Of a DNA stretch of 19,689 nt, positions 1 to 7,396 are shown piece after piece. Origin of the DNA: M50B103 sp041667565. GTDB lineage: Bacteria; Fidelibacterota; Fidelibacteria; Fidelibacterales; Fidelibacteraceae. Location: assembly GCA_964572745.1 (NCBI GenBank), contig CAZNFT010000033.1:1-19689 (forward strand), read 5' to 3'. Positions within the stretch are counted from its first letter, which is position 1. Every line of letters begins with the position of its first letter. The notes under the pieces were generated by a model. That model was not told where the DNA came from, did not search any database, and saw nothing but the letters and a program-made list of their open reading frames with translations. The position numbers were made by a program, and so were the translations under genes.

Positions 1-20
1 TTGCTCTCTAGTTAAGTTTC

Positions 21-53
21 TTGACCCAAGGTTGACCCAAGGTTGACCCAAGG
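21..53. repeat. Three perfect 11-bp tandem direct repeats
   Basis: The unit ttgacccaagg occurs three times head to tail with no mismatch (21-31, 32-42, 43-53). Each unit contains TTGACC, which resembles a -35 hexamer. The array runs directly into the palindrome at 53-75. This could be a regulator-binding array or an intergenic repeat. The function is unknown. Confidence 0.85.
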
Positions 54-75
54 TTTGTTCAATAATTGAACAAAC
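53..75. promoter_or_regulatory. Perfect 23-bp palindrome, operator-like
   Basis: The arms gtttgttcaat and attgaacaaac (11 bp each) are perfect inverted repeats around a single central base. The symmetry and AT content look like a dimeric regulator site. No U-tract follows on either strand, so an intrinsic terminator is less likely. It abuts the direct repeats at 21-53. The role is inferred from symmetry only. Confidence 0.5.
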
Positions 76-202
76 AACTACCACAGATGTATATGTCGTC
101 GATATTTTCCCACTCGCGTATTCTTACTTCCGCGTTGCATACTTTCCTAGACTCATTCTTCGTCCTCTCGTGAATATCAATCATCAACAAATCTACTTCC
201 AT
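59..202 (-). CDS. Possible small protein, 47 aa (doubtful)
   Basis: An ATG at 202 opens a 47-codon frame ending in TGA inside the palindrome at 53-75. The product is polar and charged and carries a C-x-x-C pair (CGSC) five residues from its end, plus a third Cys near the middle (VCNAEV). Its composition looks more protein-like than the AT-rich DNA around it. There is no good Shine-Dalgarno sequence and I recognise no family. It may be a real small gene, the end of a decayed gene, or chance. Confidence 0.22.
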   Translation of the reverse strand: MEVDLLMIDIHERTKNESRKVCNAEVRIREWENIDDIYICGSCLFNY

Positions 203-387
203 GTCGATCTTTTATAACATAGATCCTTTTCCTTAATTTTCGGGGTAATATCACAATAAGTCTTTATCTATCATAAAAGCCCGAGATTTATCTGTACTCA
301 ATGATTTACGAGTTTTTGCTTTTGCCTTGAGCCTTTTTGCTTTATATTTATGGGATTATTTGGTTTATTTAAAGGAGATTGCAAAAA
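203..387. other. Intergenic leader of the PpiD-like gene
   Basis: This is AT-rich DNA with no ORF I can support. The last 65 bases hold a plausible promoter (322-350) and the Shine-Dalgarno sequence AAAGGAG (371-377) of the downstream gene. Confidence 0.5.
322..350 (+). promoter_or_regulatory. Putative sigma70 promoter of the PpiD-like gene
   Basis: TTGCCT (322-327) and TATTTA (345-350) are separated by exactly 17 bp. A transcript would start near 357 and give a leader of about 30 nt containing AAAGGAG. Both hexamers deviate from consensus, so this is plausible rather than certain. Confidence 0.4.
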
Positions 388-2202
388 ATGGGAATTATGG
401 ATAAAATGCGCAAGCATATGGGACTGGTCATGATCATCTTGATCCTTGCCTTTATGGTAACAATTGTTTTCAATTGGGGTTCAGGTGGCTTTGAAGCTTT
501 TGGCAAAAACCGCGATGTTGTAGGTGTAGTCAATGGTGAAAAAATTAGCATCCAGTCATTTTATCAAAGCTATAACAATGCTCTTGAACAGTATCGTAAT
601 GCGGGTATAAAAGTTGATGCCCGGACTTCCGAAGCTATTCTTCAGCAGACCTGGGAAACCGTTGTGTCGCAAACACTCTGGAATCAACAGATAGAAAAAA
701 TGAATATCAAGGTGTCTGATGAAGAACTATACTACTATCTTGAAGCCAATCCTCCTGAATTTCTGCAAACTCAAGAAGCTTTTATGACTGATGGCGCTTT
801 TGATTATGGAAAATATATGAACGCTCTCAGGAATCCACAGGGAAATGAATGGATAGAAATTGAACGCTATCTGCGTGAAAATGTTTTACCCTACCAAAAA
901 TTGAATGATATTATTGTTTCATCTGTAGTTGTTGATGAAGCTGAAGTCCTTCAGGCCTTCACTGATCAATCTGTAATATATTCTGCAGAATATATCGAAG
1001 CTCCTGTCCATCTCCTCCCTGATTCAATTTTTGAAGTTTTCGAAGAAGACCTTCTTGAAAACTATGAAGCAAATAAAGATGAATTGTATAAAAAAGATCA
1101 ATCCCGTGATATCCGTTATGTATATTGGCTAAAAGTTCCTTCATCAGAAGATACCGCTGCCACACTTTATAATCTTGAAGATATCGCTTTTCGCCATGAA
1201 GAAGGCGAAGATTTCAATGAGCTTGCTAATATCTTTTCAGAATTATCAGATGATAAAACTACGGGAGAACTTGGCTGGTTCAACCTAAAAGATATTCGTA
1301 GAGAATATAAAGATGCTGTTTCCTCAGCCAAGAAAGGTGATGTCCTGGAACCTATTCTCATTGATAACGAATACCACCTATTGAAAGTTAACGATACTAA
1401 AAGAACTACAGAGGGCAGAGAAGTCAATATTTCTCTTATAATTCGTACCATCGATCCTCTGAACACTTATGATTATTTTGCAACTGAAGCAGAAGCTTTT
1501 ACTCTGGATTATGAAAGTTATGGTTTCGATAAAGCTCTGCAGAATGTAGATGCTCAATTCGATACACTAAAAGGTAATTTTTCTAAAGAATATCCTTACT
1601 TTGGCGCTTTAGGTTATTTCCCCGCTTTGGCTAAATGGGCTTATCGTTCTGAAGTTGGTGACCTGAGCACAGTTTATGAAAATGAAAATGCTTTTGTTGT
1701 TGCACAACTTATCGCTATTGTCGAAGAATCTTATATTCCTTTTGAAGATGTTAAACCTTCACTCGAACGCTCAGTTATTGCATCTCTTAAAACAGAAAAA
1801 GCTCATAAACTCCTTAAAGAAGCTCATAACACTTTCGTGAACGATAAAAAAACTCTTGAAGACATTGCTAAAGGAAATGAATATCTGCAATATAATTCAT
1901 TGTCATCTACTATTAACGATTTGCCTTATCCTTATGGTTCTTCTCCTGTTTTTGCTGATGTTCTACGCCAGCTTAGCATAGATAAGACATCAAATCCATT
2001 TGAAACCGGTCGCTATGGTTCGGCTTTTGTACATCTTACAGCTCGCAGCGCTATTGACGAAGAGCTCTATAATCAACAGTATGATGAATTAAAACAGGCT
2101 CTTCTTGAAGAAAAACAAATGGATGCTTACGAAGCCTGGATGGAAGAATTGCGAAATAATGCAGTCATTAAAGACTATCGTGTTGAGTTCGGTTTAAATT
2201 AA
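388..2202 (+). CDS. PpiD/SurA-like membrane-anchored peptidyl-prolyl isomerase or chaperone
   Basis: The 604-residue protein has a short cytoplasmic N-terminus, one membrane segment (about 12-29) and a large extracytoplasmic part, the PpiD layout. Residues 44-190 match the SurA/PpiD N-terminal chaperone region (VGVVNGEKIS start). A parvulin-like domain follows at about 240-338, with the TGELGWF and YHLLKV signatures, and a weaker second one may lie at about 400-470. In this family the protein helps fold proteins crossing the inner membrane. The first parvulin strand reads RYVYWLKV where active enzymes have a His, so catalysis is doubtful and a chaperone role is more likely. The start at 388 is chosen because AAAGGAG lies 10 nt upstream; an in-frame TTG at 379 overlaps that region. 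It appears monocistronic, with a promoter before it and a terminator after it. Confidence 0.88.
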   Translation: MGIMDKMRKHMGLVMIILILAFMVTIVFNWGSGGFEAFGKNRDVVGVVNGEKISIQSFYQSYNNALEQYRNAGIKVDARTSEAILQQTWETVVSQTLWNQQIEKMNIKVSDEELYYYLEANPPEFLQTQEAFMTDGAFDYGKYMNALRNPQGNEWIEIERYLRENVLPYQKLNDIIVSSVVVDEAEVLQAFTDQSVIYSAEYIEAPVHLLPDSIFEVFEEDLLENYEANKDELYKKDQSRDIRYVYWLKVPSSEDTAATLYNLEDIAFRHEEGEDFNELANIFSELSDDKTTGELGWFNLKDIRREYKDAVSSAKKGDVLEPILIDNEYHLLKVNDTKRTTEGREVNISLIIRTIDPLNTYDYFATEAEAFTLDYESYGFDKALQNVDAQFDTLKGNFSKEYPYFGALGYFPALAKWAYRSEVGDLSTVYENENAFVVAQLIAIVEESYIPFEDVKPSLERSVIASLKTEKAHKLLKEAHNTFVNDKKTLEDIAKGNEYLQYNSLSSTINDLPYPYGSSPVFADVLRQLSIDKTSNPFETGRYGSAFVHLTARSAIDEELYNQQYDELKQALLEEKQMDAYEAWMEELRNNAVIKDYRVEFGLN

Positions 2203-2224
2203 TTTTAAGAAAATTCTATACAAT

Positions 2225-2252
2225 AAACGGGAGCAATTGCTCCCGTTTTTTT
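2225..2252 (+). terminator. Rho-independent terminator after the PpiD-like gene
   Basis: A perfect 10-bp stem (aaacgggagc / gctcccgttt) with an AATT loop is followed by an uninterrupted run of T (2246-2252). It lies 23 nt after the stop codon. The A-run on the other side would also give weak bidirectional activity. Confidence 0.92.
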
Positions 2253-2502
2253 GTTCTACTCATTCTGATCTATTAATTCGATAATCCATTTCAACTTATA
2301 AATATGCTCTGATCATTTACTGAATCTAAGCTCACTTCGACTTCATTCGGGATTATAGTTATATAGTCTTAAGACTTACAATAAAACAAGAAGGATAAAA
2401 AAAGGACAAGCTTGCTTGTCCCTTATCTTTTAATCCTAATGTTTATCTCACAGCTGCCCATAGACCTCTGCAGCATGCTTTAGGAAAGAATGATCTTAGA
2501 CT
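2253..2502. other. Intergenic region between convergent transcripts
   Basis: No supported gene lies here. Apart from the minus-strand terminator at 2397-2421 I see only AT-rich sequence and a 12-bp palindrome (agtcttaagact) near 2366. Confidence 0.5.
2397..2421 (-). terminator. Rho-independent terminator after rng
   Basis: On the minus strand a 7-bp stem (ggacaag / cttgtcc) with a 4-nt loop is followed by seven U (complement of the A-run 2397-2403). It lies about 80 nt beyond the rng stop codon and closes the three-gene operon. Confidence 0.85.
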
Positions 2503-3993
2503 TTAATACATATTCGTGACATTCTGCCTGTCTTTCTTGCGAATAAAACGAAAAGAACCGACGCCAAGAGTATCATCTTTAACGATATCAAGTTTGATAC
2601 CATATTTAAACTGTGTTTTACGCAGGATCTTTTTATTTTCATTAATAAAGTTGTACAAAATAGGATGAACCTGTAATTCAACTCTTCTTTCACGGGTATG
2701 TTGACGGAAATTCCTTACCCAACTATCAATTTTAGTGATCATACTTTCTTTGCTTGGAATACGACCATAGCCATGACACATAGGACATTCATCTGAGAGG
2801 GAAAACATGATGGATAAACGGATACGCTCACGAGTCATTTCTAAAAGGCCATATCGCGACAGCTCTGCTACAGAAACGGACGCGCTGTCTTTGGCTAATT
2901 CTTCTTTAAATGTTTTGACAAGCAATTTTTTGTTTTCAGAGATCTGCATATCAATAAAATCAATAACGATCAAGCCGCTGATATCACGTAATCTGAGTTG
3001 ACGCGCTATTTCTATCGCTGCTTCGAGATTCACCTTTAAAATATTCTTTTCCTGATCTTTTTGGCCCATATAGCGCCCACTGTTCACATCGATAACAAAC
3101 ATGGCTTCGGTATGATCGATAATTAAATGACCGCCACTTTTGAGCCAGACTTTTCGTCTAAGCAATTTATCCGTTTCTTCGGTTATGCCATGGGCTGAAA
3201 ATAAAGAACCTTCTTTGTGATAAAAGATCCTTTCACTTAACTCCGGAGCAACATCATTAACATAATTTTGAATAGCGCGAAATTTTCTTCTATTATCAAC
3301 AATAACGGATTCAACATCTTTCGTGAACATATCACGAATGACAGATGATGTCATTGAGTCGTTTTCATAAACTCTTATGGCTCCTTTATCATTATTTTTT
3401 ACAGCTAATACTAATTGCTCCCATGAGCTTAATAATTGTTTAATATCTTGTTTGATATCTTTTTCTTTTTTCCCGTCTGCCACAGTTCTGACAATAATAC
3501 CAAAACCTTCTGGCTTTATTCCTTTTACGATCTCTTTTAATTTTGCACGATGCTTATAATTCTTGATCTTCTTAGAGATGCCTATAGTGTCGTGAAAAGG
3601 AGTTAAGACAGCAAAGCGTCCCGGGATGGCAATTTCAGTCGTTAAACGCGGCCCTTTGTTGGCGTAAGCATCCTTTACAACCTGGACCAGCATCTTTTGT
3701 CCCTTTTTGAGGTCTTTAGCAGAATTAAAGGTTCTTGATACCAAGCTGCCATTTTCAAGTGTGATATAATCTTTGATCTCTGAAAAACTTAGAAATCCAT
3801 TTTGGTCTGTCCCCACATCCATAAAACAAGCATGAATGCCCGGTTGAACATTTTCGATACTTGCTAAATATATATTGCCCACGGCAGATACATCTTCTGG
3901 TGTTTCTATGTAAAACTCCACCAATCGCTTATCTTCCATGATCGCAATTCTTGATTCAAGTGGTGTTTCACTTATGTAAATATTTCTCTTCAT
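2503..3993 (-). CDS. rng: Ribonuclease G (RNase E/G family)
   Basis: This 496-residue, full-length RNase G-type protein lacks the long C-terminal scaffold of RNase E. An S1-like RNA-binding domain lies at about 35-120, with the family core after it. The metal-binding catalytic aspartates of the family correspond to D302 (VIDVNSG) and D345 (VIDFIDM). The zinc-link motif CPMCHG gives C403 and C406. It cuts single-stranded RNA at AU-rich sites, in rRNA 5' maturation and mRNA turnover. The ATG sits 1 nt after the TAA of the radical SAM gene, and its Shine-Dalgarno AAAGGAA lies inside the end of that gene, so translational coupling is likely. It is last in the operon. Many bacteria have L21/L27 genes after it; here there is a terminator instead. 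Confidence 0.95.
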   Translation of the reverse strand: MKRNIYISETPLESRIAIMEDKRLVEFYIETPEDVSAVGNIYLASIENVQPGIHACFMDVGTDQNGFLSFSEIKDYITLENGSLVSRTFNSAKDLKKGQKMLVQVVKDAYANKGPRLTTEIAIPGRFAVLTPFHDTIGISKKIKNYKHRAKLKEIVKGIKPEGFGIIVRTVADGKKEKDIKQDIKQLLSSWEQLVLAVKNNDKGAIRVYENDSMTSSVIRDMFTKDVESVIVDNRRKFRAIQNYVNDVAPELSERIFYHKEGSLFSAHGITEETDKLLRRKVWLKSGGHLIIDHTEAMFVIDVNSGRYMGQKDQEKNILKVNLEAAIEIARQLRLRDISGLIVIDFIDMQISENKKLLVKTFKEELAKDSASVSVAELSRYGLLEMTRERIRLSIMFSLSDECPMCHGYGRIPSKESMITKIDSWVRNFRQHTRERRVELQVHPILYNFINENKKILRKTQFKYGIKLDIVKDDTLGVGSFRFIRKKDRQNVTNMY

Positions 3994-3994
3994 T

Positions 3995-6472
3995 TTATTC
4001 CTTTACGAGGGCGTATTTTCTTTCCCCGATAAAATAGGGGATGTTTTCCCCAAATGCCAGTTTTAGAAATTCATCAGGCCGGCCAGTCTGAGAATCGATA
4101 ACAAGATAAGTAACGCTGAGTTCTTGCTTGCTATAAGTACAGTTTTTTATAAAGGGTCGTAGATCAATTGTCTTTGCCCCTTTCTTTTTATTTTTTCGCT
4201 CCACTTTAATGGAAGGCATTAACTTTATTTCTTGCAGTCTTTGCTCCAAAACAGTCTCATCTATTTCTTCCAAAAAATGAAATGCATATTTTAGTTCACA
4301 GGTATTACCCATAATGGATGAGCGTTTTCCGGAGACGATCTCTGCTTCTAAAACCCTGATTCCTTCAGGCAAGATTGCATTCAAATTATCTTTAGGGTCT
4401 AAAACTTCTGCGTTTAATACGATATCAATTGTCTCTGCTCCGGCGTCGTAACCCATGGGAATTGGATAACCGGCAGCGATCCTTGGCCGACGATTAAAAC
4501 CCTGAGTGAACCTTAAAGGCCACCTGAGAATATTGCTGACCCTATAGATCAATTTCAAGAAATCATGATGGGCAAGATATCTCATCATGCCTTTTTTCTC
4601 AAGAATGAGCCTGAGCGTAAAATATTCCGTCGGATGATCAAGGACTTTTTCTTCGCTGTCATTCAGGGATATATTTTTCATTTTATTTTGTTCAGCGATG
4701 AGTGTTTTTAATTCAGAATCACACACCCCGCACAAGGAACATTCTTCCCGGCAATCCAGTGTGGTTTCTGCTCGTTCTGCCCTTTCCATTTCCTCGCGAA
4801 GATAATCTTCATCTACCCCCGTGTGAATAAAAGACCAGGGCAAATGTTCATGCCTGTCTTTTTTAGCTATAAGCGACATTAAATCCTCATCACTTTCAGC
4901 TATTGCACTATCCCAGGCTTCTTGATCAAAGTGATCCGACCAAGCATCAAATTTTGCTCCTTTTAACCAGGCATTATACAATACCTCGCCGGTAGCTCTA
5001 TTACCACGAGACATAATACTTTCGTAAATTGAAAATGCCGGATCACGGTGCATAACCTTTATACCCGGTAGCTTTAGCTGATTCCTGATAAAATATATTC
5101 GTCTTTCCAACTCAACAGGTTCTACATGTTCTTCCCACTGAAAAGGTGTGTGCGCTTTGGGAATAAAGCTCGATAAAGTTATATTGATCTGAGCGTGAGT
5201 ATAAGAACGTGCATGGCCATAGATTTTTTTAACAAGATCAACAATTCCCTGCAAATCCTCGTCAGTCTCAGTTGGCAAGCCCAACATAAAATAGAACTTT
5301 AATTTTTTAAATCCATTTTCCAAAGCCAGATCCACTGATGCAAATATATCTTCTTCAGAAATATTCTTATTGATTACATCTCTTAATCTCTGAGTTCCTG
5401 CTTCCGGCGCAAAGGTTAAACCAGACTTTTTTCTTCCTCCTGCTGCTTCAAGAATTTTCATATTAAAAGAATCAAGTCGCATTGATGGAAATGAAATAGC
5501 AATATTATTTTCTCTGCAAGTGGGGAGGATATTATCCACCAAAGATCCCAATTGACTAAAATCCGATGTTGATAAACTCAGCAAAGAAAGTTCTTCGTAG
5601 CCCGTGTTTCGCAACGTGGCCTCTGTTTGAGTCACCAGGTCGCTGACATTTCTTTCCCGCACCGGCAAATAAATAACACCTGCGTGACAAAAACGACAGC
5701 CAGATCCACATCCGCGTTGAATTTCCAGTGAAAATCTATCCTGCGAAACCTCAAGAAGAGGAATGATGGGTTTATCGCTGTAATTCGAAGTATCCAGAGA
5801 AATTATTTTTGCGGCACGAACTTTTCCATCACGTGTTTCATTATAAACAGCCGGTACATACACACCCTTAGCCGGCATATTGCAAGCTTGGAGTATAATC
5901 TGTCGATTGCTAGCTTTTTTTCGATGCTCTTTAATAATATTCGCGATCTCAAGAAGTACTTCCTCGCCATCGCCAACAACAAAAATATCAATAAAGTCGG
6001 CAAGAGGTTCAGGATTAAAAGCGCAAGATCCACCCGCTATGGTAAAAGGATCGCTCTCCGCACGTTCGGAATTTCTTATGGGAATATTCGAAAGATCCAG
6101 TGCATTGAGTATATTGCTATAAGTCATCTCATACTGCAGAGTAAAACCGATAAGATCAAAGTCTTTTAAAGAATGTTTAGTCTCCAATGAGAATAAAGGA
6201 ACTTCTTCTTTACGCAAAAGCTCTTCCATATCCACCCAGGGAGAAAAAGCACGCTCAGCAAGAATTCCTTCCGCCTTATTTAAAATGTGGTAGAGGATCT
6301 GATATCCGATAAAGGGCATACCGACCTCATAGGAATCCGGATAAACCAAGCAAATACGCATGGAGTTTTTATCCCAATCCTTTTTGATAACATTAATTTC
6401 ATTACCTGTATATCGTCCGGGCTTTTCAACCCGACTTAATATATAAGGCAGTTTTTTATTGATCATATCCAT
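3995..6472 (-). CDS. B12-binding-like radical SAM protein fused to DUF2344 (TIGR03960 + TIGR03936 type)
   Basis: The protein has 825 residues. The N-terminal part (about 35-185) resembles the cobalamin-binding-like fold found before many radical SAM domains. The radical SAM core follows, with C255, C259 and C262 (GCGSGCRFC) holding the 4Fe-4S cluster. A second cysteine cluster, C574, C578, C581, C584, sits between the core and a C-terminal DUF2344 domain (about 615-825, starting LRLILEKKGMMRYLAHHD). DUF2344 is often a separate gene next to RNase E/G. The reaction is unknown. Conserved linkage to rng suggests a role tied to RNA or ribosome maturation, which is inference. Two ATGs (6472, 6466) are possible and neither has a strong Shine-Dalgarno; coupling to the gene 4 nt upstream is likely. 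Confidence 0.93.
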   Translation of the reverse strand: MDMINKKLPYILSRVEKPGRYTGNEINVIKKDWDKNSMRICLVYPDSYEVGMPFIGYQILYHILNKAEGILAERAFSPWVDMEELLRKEEVPLFSLETKHSLKDFDLIGFTLQYEMTYSNILNALDLSNIPIRNSERAESDPFTIAGGSCAFNPEPLADFIDIFVVGDGEEVLLEIANIIKEHRKKASNRQIILQACNMPAKGVYVPAVYNETRDGKVRAAKIISLDTSNYSDKPIIPLLEVSQDRFSLEIQRGCGSGCRFCHAGVIYLPVRERNVSDLVTQTEATLRNTGYEELSLLSLSTSDFSQLGSLVDNILPTCRENNIAISFPSMRLDSFNMKILEAAGGRKKSGLTFAPEAGTQRLRDVINKNISEEDIFASVDLALENGFKKLKFYFMLGLPTETDEDLQGIVDLVKKIYGHARSYTHAQINITLSSFIPKAHTPFQWEEHVEPVELERRIYFIRNQLKLPGIKVMHRDPAFSIYESIMSRGNRATGEVLYNAWLKGAKFDAWSDHFDQEAWDSAIAESDEDLMSLIAKKDRHEHLPWSFIHTGVDEDYLREEMERAERAETTLDCREECSLCGVCDSELKTLIAEQNKMKNISLNDSEEKVLDHPTEYFTLRLILEKKGMMRYLAHHDFLKLIYRVSNILRWPLRFTQGFNRRPRIAAGYPIPMGYDAGAETIDIVLNAEVLDPKDNLNAILPEGIRVLEAEIVSGKRSSIMGNTCELKYAFHFLEEIDETVLEQRLQEIKLMPSIKVERKNKKKGAKTIDLRPFIKNCTYSKQELSVTYLVIDSQTGRPDEFLKLAFGENIPYFIGERKYALVKE

Positions 6473-6476
6473 ATAA

Positions 6477-6701
6477 TTATTTGTTTTCCCTTACAAAACA
6501 TCTGAGATCCGGTTCTTTTATAATAAACATAATATACACCATTAAAAGAATAGCAAGAATTATTCCCTTCGCCCAGAGAAAAAAATCCCGGGTAGCAAGA
6601 TGCAAATAAAAGCCGTATTGTGCCAAGAGGAATATATAAGCAGCGAAACCCACAAAAGGGGAGACTCTTAAGGTGTAATTTTTTCTGTCAATTCGTTTCA
6701 T
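6477..6701 (-). CDS. Small two-helix membrane protein, first gene of the rng operon
   Basis: The 74-residue protein has two hydrophobic segments, about 14-34 and 43-62, with a basic N-terminus (MKRIDRKNY) and a polar tail, so both ends are probably cytoplasmic. I recognise no family. Its stop lies 4 nt before the radical SAM start, which supports co-transcription and argues that it is real. There is no clear Shine-Dalgarno sequence. The AT-rich DNA just upstream contains -10-like elements (TATATT, TTATAT) close enough to the ATG to suggest a very short leader. It could help place the RNase G system at the membrane, but nothing in the sequence shows that. Confidence 0.72.
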   Translation of the reverse strand: MKRIDRKNYTLRVSPFVGFAAYIFLLAQYGFYLHLATRDFFLWAKGIILAILLMVYIMFIIKEPDLRCFVRENK

Positions 6702-6853
6702 AATATAACAAAGTAATATATCTAATAATTTAGGGATAAACTAAGAAATAATATGAGAGCTTATTACAAAATCTTCTATCCAAAAAGCAGTTCAAAGTGC
6801 TTTTTTCGAGATAATTAGCACAAGTCCCAAAATACATATTTCTTTTGTTTTCA

Positions 6854-6882
6854 TTGACTTTAAGCTATCTTCAAGCTATTTT
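6854..6882 (+). promoter_or_regulatory. Sigma70 promoter of tRNA-Ser
   Basis: TTGACT (6854-6859) and TATTTT (6877-6882) are 17 bp apart, and the -10 element ends 13 nt before the mature tRNA 5' end. Spacing and position are as expected for a stable RNA promoter. Confidence 0.75.
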
Positions 6883-6895
6883 ATTTGGCTTTTAT

Positions 6896-6984
6896 GGAAG
6901 AGTGACCGAGTGGCTGAAGGTGCACGATTGGAAATCGTGTGTACTGTTAACGCGGTACCCCGGGTTCAAATCCCGGCTCTTCCG
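6896..6984 (+). tRNA. tRNA-Ser (anticodon GGA)
   Basis: The seven-base acceptor stem ggaagag (6896-6902) pairs with ctcttcc (6977-6983), followed by discriminator G. The anticodon stem cacga/tcgtg encloses loop ttggaaa with anticodon GGA at 6930-6932, reading UCC and UCU. The T arm is ccggg-ttcaaat-cccgg (6960-6976). The long variable arm (from about 6940 to 6959, with gtac/gtac pairing) marks a class II tRNA, as expected for serine. The 3' CCA is not encoded. Confidence 0.97.
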
Positions 6985-7396
6985 CTTAATTTCGCTCTGA
7001 TAAATCGTAACTGCGGGGCTATATAGGAATCTCATGGAACAATGAGCTTGCTATAAAAATCATTTCCTCGGAGGAATGATCTGAAAAACATATTAATAAA
7101 CAATAATTCCCTCCCTTTGCAAATCACAAAGCATTATTCGTATTTTAAACTCATTTCTTTTATTAAAGCATTTGTGCAGGTGTTTAACTCGAAATATTTC
7201 TTTCTAAACAAATCCTTTACAAATTTGCAAAAAAGGAATTAACTTAAGGTATCATACATAGGTATTTGAAAGTAAGAGTGGAATATATTGTTACAAACAG
7301 GAAAAATTCATTTAATTCCGGTCTCACTATATCGCCATAGCTTTAAGTGATTATTAATAATTAAAATAAGGCCAAAAATAAATTCAGAGGCAAACA
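6985..7396. other. Intergenic region after tRNA-Ser
   Basis: About 410 bp with no supported gene. Small hairpins occur at 7031-7046 (ctcat/atgag) and 7059-7080 (imperfect, about 10 bp, no U-tract). I see no clear terminator for the tRNA. A weak promoter candidate, TTGTTA (7288-7293), 17 bp, TTTAAT (7311-7316), could serve the flavoprotein gene. Confidence 0.45.

Noticed and set aside
379..387. TTG start of the PpiD-like gene
   Set aside because: It lies 1 nt after AAAGGAG, too close to be used; ATG 388 is correctly placed.
7059..7080. Hairpin considered as a terminator for tRNA-Ser
   Set aside because: It is imperfect, 75 nt downstream, and has no U-tract.
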